Source: Littorina saxatilis (lineage: Eukaryota; Mollusca; Gastropoda; Littorinimorpha; Littorinidae). From it: 64,000 nt of DNA. The notes below the pieces were generated by a model. The model had not been told where the DNA came from. It did not search any database and was given only the letters and a program-made list of their open reading frames with translations. The stretch covers positions 35,440,788 through 35,504,787 of the forward strand of contig NC_090254.1 of the NCBI RefSeq assembly GCF_037325665.1, read 5' to 3'. Positions within the stretch are counted from its first letter, which is position 1. Every line of letters starts with the position of its first letter. Below are positions 57,667 through 64,000 of this stretch, in pieces. The position numbers were made by a program, and so were the translations under genes.

Positions 57667-58480
57667 ATTTAGTCAAGCTGTCGAACTAACAGAATGAAAC
57701 TGAACTCACTGCATTTTTACAGCAAGAGCGTATACTCGTAGCATCGTCAGTTCACCGCTCGATGCAAAGGCAGTGAAATTGACAAGAAGAGCGGGGTAGT
57801 AGTTGCGCTGAGAAGGATAGCACGCTTTTCTTTATCTCTATTCTTTTTAACTTTCTGAGCGTGTTTTTAATCCAAACATATCACATCTATATGTTTTTGG
57901 AATCAGGAACCCACAAGGAATAAGATGAAATTGTTTTTAAATCGATTTCGGAAATTTTGTTTTAATAATAATTTTTATATTTTTAATTTTCAGAGCTTGT
58001 TTTTAATCCGAATATAACATATTTATATGTTTTTGGAATCAAAAAATGATGAAGAATAAGATGAACGTAAATTTGGATCGTTTTAAAAAAAAAAATTTTT
58101 TTTTTTACCATTTTCAGGTTTTCAATGACCAAAGTTATTAATTAATTTTTAAGCCACCAAATTGAAATGCAATACCGAAGTCCGGCCTTCGTCAGAGATT
58201 GCTTGGCCAAAATTTCAATCAATTTGATTGAAAAATGAGGGTGTGACAGTGCCGCCTCAACTTTTACAAAAAGCCGGATATGACGTCATCAAAGGTATTT
58301 ATCGAAAAAATGAAAAAAAATATCCGGGGATATTATTCCCAGGAACTCTCATGTCAAATTTCATAAAGATCGGTCCAGTAGTTTGATCTGAATCGCTCTA
58401 CACACACACTCACACGCACAGACAGACACACACACACACACACCACGACCCTCGTCTCGATTCCCCCTCTACGGTCTGTA
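57667..58480 (+). mobile_element. Helentron-like repeat, family R1, truncated at both ends
   Basis: Begins at ATTTAGTCAAGCTGTCGAAC and ends at CGATTCCCCCTCTACG, lacking the first 30 bp and the terminal hairpin of the family. It is otherwise collinear with 36235-37103 inverted. Confidence 0.8.
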
Positions 58481-58595
58481 TCTTTTGAAGCATTCCATTC
58501 TTCATGACGTCTTTCTGTGTCTGCATCCGCGAAATGTTTGTTCTTTCCGGGGTCTTTGTCATCTATGTTCAGAACTCTGTCCTTCTAGTTTCAGA

Positions 58596-58754
58596 CTAAC
58601 AGGCCTCCTGAGCGAGCCACTTTCCAAGGGAAGCTAAACTCGCGTATGGAAACAGTACTGTAGTCTGGGATGCCGTTTTCAGTATTCTCAGCGTTGAAGA
58701 ATTTGTAAAGAGAAGACACGACAACAGCAGGAGAAATAAAAGTCGTGTGTGCAT
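58596..58754 (-). CDS. Candidate secreted small protein (52 aa) with signal peptide
   Basis: ATG at 58752-58754 opens MHTRLLFLLLLSCLLFTNSS, a basic residue followed by a strong hydrophobic core and polar residues, a standard signal-peptide profile; the remainder TLRILKTASQ...GKWLAQEAC ends with a single Cys and TAG. The frame is open upstream too (to 58823). Nearly the same DNA is found inverted at 56027-56170 without the ATG, so this may be part of a duplicated gene or a repeat. No family recognised. Confidence 0.3.
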   Translation of the reverse strand: MHTRLLFLLLLSCLLFTNSSTLRILKTASQTTVLFPYASLASLGKWLAQEAC

Positions 58755-58827
58755 TTTGGGGCTTTTGGAGGGACGATTTCGAGTTTGAATCCGTTCTTGC
58801 ACATGCTCCAAAGCGTGTAACATTATA

Positions 58828-58973
58828 CGTTATTTGCGTGTTTGACCAAAATATGACATTTTACACAGATCGAGACAGTCATTGTTCTCCGAGACCGCGC
58901 TAGCGGTCGAGGTGAACAATTACTGTCGAGATCTGTGTAAAATGTCATATTTTGGTCAAACACGCAAATAACA
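58828..58973. mobile_element. Hairpin MITE, 56-60 bp near-perfect arms
   Basis: GTTATTTGCGTGTTTGACCA is opposed by TGGTCAAACACGCAAATAAC; the inner arms read CATTTTACACAGATC and GATCTGTGTAAAATG. The loop around 58890-58916 contains its own short palindrome, CCGCGCTAGCGG. Confidence 0.85.
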
Positions 58974-58999
58974 TTTATGTATCGATCGAATTCCTTTCA

Positions 59000-59300
59000 G
59001 GTACTTATGACTTTGTTGTTGTTTTGACGATTGAACGAGCACACACACACACACATGCATGCAATCCACATGTATGCAATCAAACACATAAGCTTCATAT
59101 TTGGGCGTTTCAGGTTGACCGAAACTTCAAAGGAACTACAAAACACACGTCATGTACTCACTTTGTTGTTGTTTTGACATTGAACAGCACACACACATGC
59201 AATCAAACACATGACGTTTTTTGTTTTTTTGAGTTCCTTTGAAGTTTCGGTCAACCTGAAAAGCCAAATTATAAAGTTTTGTCGGCCTCTGACGTCACAT
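59000..59300. repeat. Duplicated (CA)n-containing segment with inverted GTTGACCGAAACTTC words
   Basis: TACTTTGTTGTTGTTTTGAC-type segments at 59012-59030 and 59160-59178 are direct repeats. GTTGACCGAAACTTCAAAGG (59114-59133) is inverted at 59234-59255. Confidence 0.7.
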
Positions 59301-59378
59301 GACTCATAGAAGGGAAATCCAATCTCCTTGCACACGTTTGCTTTAGTAGTGGCAAAGAAGGAAAGCGTGTGACATACG

Positions 59379-59443
59379 TTTTCTTCCACACGAGATTACG
59401 CTTTGTTAGACAATCAACGTAATCTCGTGTGGAAGAAAACGTC
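59379..59443. repeat. Perfect 26 bp-arm palindrome
   Basis: CGTTTTCTTCCACACGAGAT and TACG on the left are exactly inverted on the right around GCTTTGTTAGACAATCAA. Confidence 0.9.
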
Positions 59444-59959
59444 TGTCACACGACCAAGTCGGAATAGCAGGTATTCACCACAAAAGCGATCTTTGGTCCG
59501 GAAGAATTTATGCGGCTTACGTCACGTATTCGACGTCATCACTTCGCATACCTTGTACCGCTGTACCTTTTTAACTGAGTTTTTAAACCAGCATATTTCA
59601 AGGAGGAAAATAGAGATGTATTCGTGTTAAGAAGGGCGTGACGCTACATGTATAGAGTATAGAAAATAACACTGGTTGTGCTCGGGAGGTGACTGTCGCC
59701 GGTTGGCTGTTTTTTTAATTTATTTTTTATGAGTAAGGCGTATACGCTTTAAACGGAATGGTGTGTCAGTTTGCACCATTGTACGAGGGGGCACATGCAC
59801 TGTTATACGAGGTAAAAGGAAACTTCTTTCTGCCTGACCCGTGATTCCCCTGTGCAGAGTGTGCAGATTGAGGGACGGTTTTAAATTTGTGTCTGTTTTA
59901 ACTGTTGTGAGGAGATACGATGAGGTTGTACTCTGGTCGTGGATGCGCCTTGTGTATTA
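59444..59959. other. No recognised feature
   Basis: Nothing supported on either strand. Confidence 0.3.
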
Positions 59960-59997
59960 CAGGGGCGGACGAGGGGGGGGGGCACAGGGGGCACGTG

Positions 59998-60030
<33 letters not shown>

Positions 60031-60237
60031 AGATTTTTCTGTGCTGATTCTATGACCATTTCTAAGTTCAAAATGGCACCAGATGGCACCATTTTGCTTC
60101 TTTGGGCAAAATTTTTTCCGGGGGGGGGGGGGGCATGCCCCCGGATCCCCCCAGCAAATTCGGGCGCTTCGCGCCCATCACATTCACTTTCGATTCAAAG
60201 TCCCCCCCCCCCTTACAAAGCAACTGATCCGCCCCTG
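59960..60237. mobile_element. 278 bp TIR element with CAGGGGCGGA ends
   Basis: CAGGGGCGGA and TCCGCCCCTG are exact inverses; long G or C runs lie just inside each end. CAGGGGCGGA-type termini are known from hAT-like non-autonomous elements, but no clear 8 bp duplication is visible, so the superfamily is uncertain. Confidence 0.75.
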
Positions 60238-60331
60238 TATCATGTGTGTCTATGTACCAAATTGCGTGTCTACATAAAACCGGACTGATTTCACTGGCAG
60301 ATCGGCCCTTTGAAATGTTTAGGTCAACAAT

Positions 60332-60333
<2 letters not shown>

Positions 60334-60376
<43 letters not shown>

Positions 60377-60397
60377 GTGTGAGCCTCTGTGTGTGTG

Positions 60398-60435
<38 letters not shown>

Positions 60436-60442
60436 GTGTGCG
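60334..60442. repeat. (TG)n microsatellite
   Basis: Two pure TG tracts separated by a GAGCC interruption. Confidence 0.95.
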
Positions 60443-60743
60443 TGAGTGTGTCTGTCTACGTGCGTATTTGAGTGCGTGCGTACATTGGACATGACGAAGG
60501 GGAGTCAGTGTATAAAGCATTTTCTTTTTTTGTTACACTTGTCTTAGGCGCCCCGGGATTTTTTTTTATAATTATGTAACATGTTGATGACATGTTTTGT
60601 TTGGTGAACCCTTTTTCAAGTTCGTAAACTTTTCAACTCTACTTTATTAAAAGTTTAATAGAAAAGATGTAACCAAGACAGTGTGGCTTCCATTTGAACG
60701 ATTCTTGTGTTGTTGGAGTCATCTTTGTGATCTTTCTACCTTA

Positions 60744-62424
60744 GGGACTAGTCAAGCTGACGGAGGAGGGCGGTGGAGGGAGTAGACACTCGGAGGAGGG
60801 CGGTGGAGGGAGCGGACAGTCGGAGGAGGGCGGTGGAGGGAGTGAACAGTCGGAGGAGGGCGGTGGAGGTCAAAAATCCAAAAAATAAGCCCTTAAAAAA
60901 TATGCCCATATTTTTGAAAATATGCCCATATTTTGAAAATAAGCCCTTATTTCTATAAATAAGACCTTAAAAACATAAGGCCTTATTATTTATTATAAGG
61001 ACTCCTCCTACAGCCATAAGGAAATAAGGGCATAATGAAATAGGGCCTTATTTCTGTTATGACCTTAAAAAAATATGCCCATAAAAAAATATGCCCATAT
61101 TTTTCTGCGCATCGCTACTGCGCATCCGGACATTCGAAAGCGCGCACAAACTCGCCTTTCGTTCAAAACATCCGTCATAACATCGAGCGGATACAGCATG
61201 CCTTCACGCTTTCGTGAAACGGCACTTTCCCTGATTGGTCAAAAAATAAGGCCTTATTTTGTTATGCCCTTATTTTGTTATGCCCATATTTTTTTATGCC
61301 CTTATTTTTTATGCCCTTATTTTTATTAAGGCCTTACAGAAATAAGGCCTTATTTCTCGTAAGGCCTTATTTTCAAATAAGGGCTTATTTTTTATGCCCA
61401 TATTTTTTTTAAGGCTTAAAGATTTAAGGCCTTAATAATGGAAAATAAGGCCTTATTTTAGAAATAAGGGCTTATTTTCAAAAATATGGGCATATTTTCA
61501 AAAATAAGGCCTTATGTTTTTAAGGGCTTATTTTTTGTTGGATTTTTGACCCTTTGTGCCAAGGATAGAATGGGAAGAGGGTGGTGATGGAGGGAGTGGA
61601 CAGTCGGAGGGTGGTAATGAGAATGAGGAAGGCCTGGGAAAAAGTTGTTGGCGGGAGGAGACACTAGAAGGTGAAGAGGAGAGATTTGAGGGAAAAGCAC
61701 AGAAGAGAAGGGAGAAGGGCTGGAAACCGGAGAAGAAAAAAGCGGGGGCAAGCAAGAAGAGAAAATTGTTGGAGGAAAAGGTGGGTGAGAGTGGTGGTGT
61801 GCGAGAGTCTGAGGCTGAGGATGGGGAAGACGACAATCAATCATATCTGTATCACTGCCTTTCATCAGCCCAAAGAACAGCCATTTGCGCCTACAAACCA
61901 GGAGTGGCGGGCAGTGCAGTGCAAAAAGCTGAAGTTTCCAGTTCTTTTGATTGGCAGTTTGAGAGACACTGACCCCCATCAGTCGTCCCTTGGTATCCCC
62001 GATTCTGTGGACACCATTGTTGGGGGACGGCAACTGCTTGTATCGAGCCTTGAGCCTTGAGATCACAGGCACACAGGCTCATCATGAGCGAATACGAGAA
62101 ACAATCGTGGACTTCATGATCAAAAACCCGCGACCATTTTCTGCCCACTTAGGGCGCGACCTACAGGAGTACCTGGTGGAAGGTGGCTCTCTAGGCCTAT
62201 TGCAGCCCAAGACATGGGGCACTGACGTGGAAATTCTGGCTGCAGCCACCCTCCTCCAGACCCCTGTAGTCGTGTATTCAGCATGTAGACGGTGGTTGAC
62301 ATACAAACCACTGTTTGCACTGACTGACAGCAGGCTTGAATCACTCTCTCAGAGTGCGGGAAATGAGAAAGTCTATTTGAGACATTTCTGCGCACATTTT
62401 GAGAGAGTGATTCGAGTGTGCTGA
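60744..62424 (+). pseudogene. OTU-type cysteine protease gene relic, split by a P3 element
   Basis: After an acceptor-like TTTCTACCTTAG the frame encodes a 12-residue repeat (EEGGGGSxxSxx) about 3.5 times, then is interrupted at 60868-61566 by a P3 element and resumes as Glu/Gly-rich, then Lys/Arg-rich sequence (KKKAGASKKRKLLEEK, nuclear-signal-like). The C-terminal part is an OTU domain: GDGNCLYRALSLEITG with the catalytic Asp and Cys, a central WGTDVEILAAATLLQTPVVV, and CAHFERVI with the catalytic His. OTU proteases remove ubiquitin; the catalytic residues are all present. The frame between linker and OTU domain is not continuous, so this is a broken copy. It may derive from a mobile element, as OTU genes are often carried by such elements in molluscs, or be a host duplicate. 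Confidence 0.6.
60868..61566. mobile_element. Palindrome-array element, family P3, copy 2
   Basis: Arrays of AAATAAGGCCTTATTT and ATGCCCATATTTT words fill the unit. The right end ATTTTTGACCCTTTGTGCCAAGG is the P3 terminus, and the left end begins at TCAAAAATCC, short of the usual 15 terminal bases. It separates two halves of the OTU gene's linker coding sequence. Confidence 0.75.
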
Positions 62425-62832
62425 AGAGCAAAAACTGGCAACCACCCTCTACATGCTGCTCACTTAGTCCACCCTGTTATAGTGAAGTCAAGTTGAGCCA
62501 CATAAATCCAAGCGATGCTAAGATCCAAGTCGACAGAAGAACGCGCGGTTTTTAATACAACTCTCAAAGCAAACCACTGCATTCATAGTTATCTGTACTA
62601 TGTCAGCTGACGTTGATTTGTGCTGTAATTATTGTACAGACCTGAAAATAACATCTTAATCGACGAATTGTCCAAGTTGGTAACAGATGATATGGGAAAG
62701 ATTTCGACCAGTAGCTTAGCACGTACAGAAGAGGCCAGAAGACAAAATGTTTTACGTCATGAAAGCTCTCGATTAATGCAAAGTTCTTCCATGCCTGTAC
62801 AATGATTAGGACTAGACTCGGGGAGAGACTTT
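62425..62832. other. No recognised feature
   Basis: 3' flank of the OTU relic without supported genes. Confidence 0.3.
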
Positions 62833-64000
62833 ACTTTACTTTACTTTATTTGGTGTTTAACGTCGTTTTCAACCACGAAGGTTATATCGCGACGAGGGAA
62901 AGGGGGGAGATGGGATAGGGGAAAGGGGGGAAATGGGATAGAGCCACTTGTTAAGTGTTTCTTGTTCACAAAAGCACTAATCAAACAAGAAGAGCAAACG
63001 CTCGATCGAGTCACTTTCGCAGTTCTGAATATTATATGAGGCATCAGATGGACAGGAAGAAATTGCTATTCACAACACAATGAGTCACGTTCACATAAAA
63101 TTTGAGCCCGGTCACTTTTATAGTTTCCGAGAAAAGCCCAACGTTAAGTTGTGTGTTGCCGAACAGAAAAGGCTAGTTATCTCCCTTGTTTTTCTGATAA
63201 CGTTCGTAAAAGGCTACAGATGTAAATACTTTGATGTAAAGAATAATCCTACAAAGTTTCAATCACATCCGATGAACTTTGTCAAAGATATAAAATGTCT
63301 AATTTTTCCTTTGACGCTGACCTGTGACCTTGAAAAAGGTCAAAGGTCAACGAAACCATCGTTAAAGTGTAGAGGTCATTGGAGGTCACGACTAAACAAA
63401 ATATGAGCCCGATCGCTTTGATAGTTTCCGAGAAAAGATATAAAATGTCTAATTTTTCCTTTGACGCTGACCTGTGACCTTGAAAAAGGTCAAAGGTCAA
63501 CGAAACCATCGTTAAAGTGTAGAGGTCATTGGAGGTCACGACTAAACAAAATATGAGCCCGATCGCTTTGATAGTTTCCGAGAAAAGTCCAACGTTAAGG
63601 TGGTGTCTACGGACGGCCGGCCGGCCGGCCGGACAGACTAACACTGACCGATTACATAGAGTCACTTTTTCTCAAGTGACTCAAAAATTGCTCCAGGGGC
63701 TTGCAACGTAGTACAATATATGACCTTACTGGGAGAATGCAAGTTTCCAGTACAAAGGACTAAACATTTCTTACATACTGCTTGACTAAAATCTTTACAA
63801 ACATTGACTATATTCTATACAAGAACCACTTAACAAGGGTAAAAGGAGGAACAGAATCCGTTAGTCGCCTCTTACGACATGCGGGGTGCAGAGAAATAAG
63901 GATGTGGAAAAGAAGACTTTTGGTAAGTGAAATAAAGGTGATGGATCCAGTCAGGTAGAAATAAGACAAGAAAAGAATTGGAAAACTGCAGGGAATAGTA
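62833..64000 (+). mobile_element. SINE-like repeat (TTTGGTGTTTAACGTCG family), split by R3
   Basis: The left part, 62833-62984, and right part from 63688 (AATTGCTCCAGGGGCTTGCAACG onward) join to match 6387-6545, with the R3 element between. The right part runs on through CGCCTCTTACGACATGCGGGG, a phrase I recall from the common gastropod repeat, to the window edge. Confidence 0.6.
62985..63687 (+). mobile_element. Helentron-like repeat, family R3, short copy
   Basis: Same ends as 6838-7862 (CAAGAAGAGCAAACGCTCG; GAGTCACTT...AAGTGACTC) but about 460 bp of the 5' body is absent and a 150 bp internal segment is duplicated in tandem (starts at 63287 and 63437). AGGTCAAAGGTCA occurs at 63337-63349 and 63487-63499. 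Confidence 0.75.

Noticed and set aside
59898-60288. Pro/Gly-rich ORFs
   Set aside because: Translations of poly-C and poly-G runs inside the CAGGGGCGGA element.
62082-62431. Minus-strand ORFs opposite the OTU domain
   Set aside because: Shadows of the OTU coding strand, which carries the recognisable catalytic motifs.

Overview
The window reads as repeat-dense nuclear DNA of a marine invertebrate, most likely a gastropod mollusc of the periwinkle type. The reasons are split genes with GT-AG introns, long (CA)n and (GA)n tracts, tRNA-derived SINEs, and interspersed families that I recall from gastropod genomes; I could not search a database, so the genus is only a guess. Coding sequence is a small fraction of the window; most of it is nested mobile elements.

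Layout. 1-3239: 3' half of a TatD-family gene (+), entering from the left. 3.4-13.5 kb: microsatellites, then a 9.7 kb element bounded by inverted arrays of a TTAACGTTAA-type motif. 13.5-20.2 kb: gene-poor DNA with a few repeats and a long imperfect inverted repeat. 20.2-24.1 kb: nested SINE and TTAA-flanked element, and a nearly intact Tc1-like transposon. 24.55-28.63 kb: an element with about 600 bp inverted arms carrying a C2H2 zinc-finger gene (-). 28.96-31.93 kb: a four-level nest that includes a second palindrome-array element with a SAM-like ORF (-). 32.0-44.25 kb: two exons of a GIMAP/AIG1 GTPase gene (-) that join in phase across an 11.4 kb intron filled with elements, among them twin 1.86 kb copies of one family. 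46.8-48.7 kb: a TIR element hosting a canonical short Helitron. 48.8-52.2 kb: a second inverted-arm element carrying a homologous zinc-finger gene (+). 52.6-60.2 kb: further repeats, hairpin MITEs and a small unrecognised ORF. 60.74-62.42 kb: an OTU-protease gene relic split by a third palindrome-array element. 62.8-64 kb: SINE-like and Helentron-like repeats.

How it fits together. The host genes I would defend are the TatD-like gene (probably a pseudoenzyme) and the GIMAP gene. The most unusual content is (a) two mobile-looking elements whose only visible gene is a zinc-finger protein with a conserved 5'UTR intron ending exactly at the ATG, (b) three element families whose terminal inverted repeats are built from tandem palindromic words, and (c) a set of Helentron-like non-autonomous families sharing a GC(G/A)AAGC mini-hairpin near an end and T-T insertion sites. 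Insertions into repeats that also exist uninterrupted in the window give several natural empty sites, so the relative order of insertion can be read directly.
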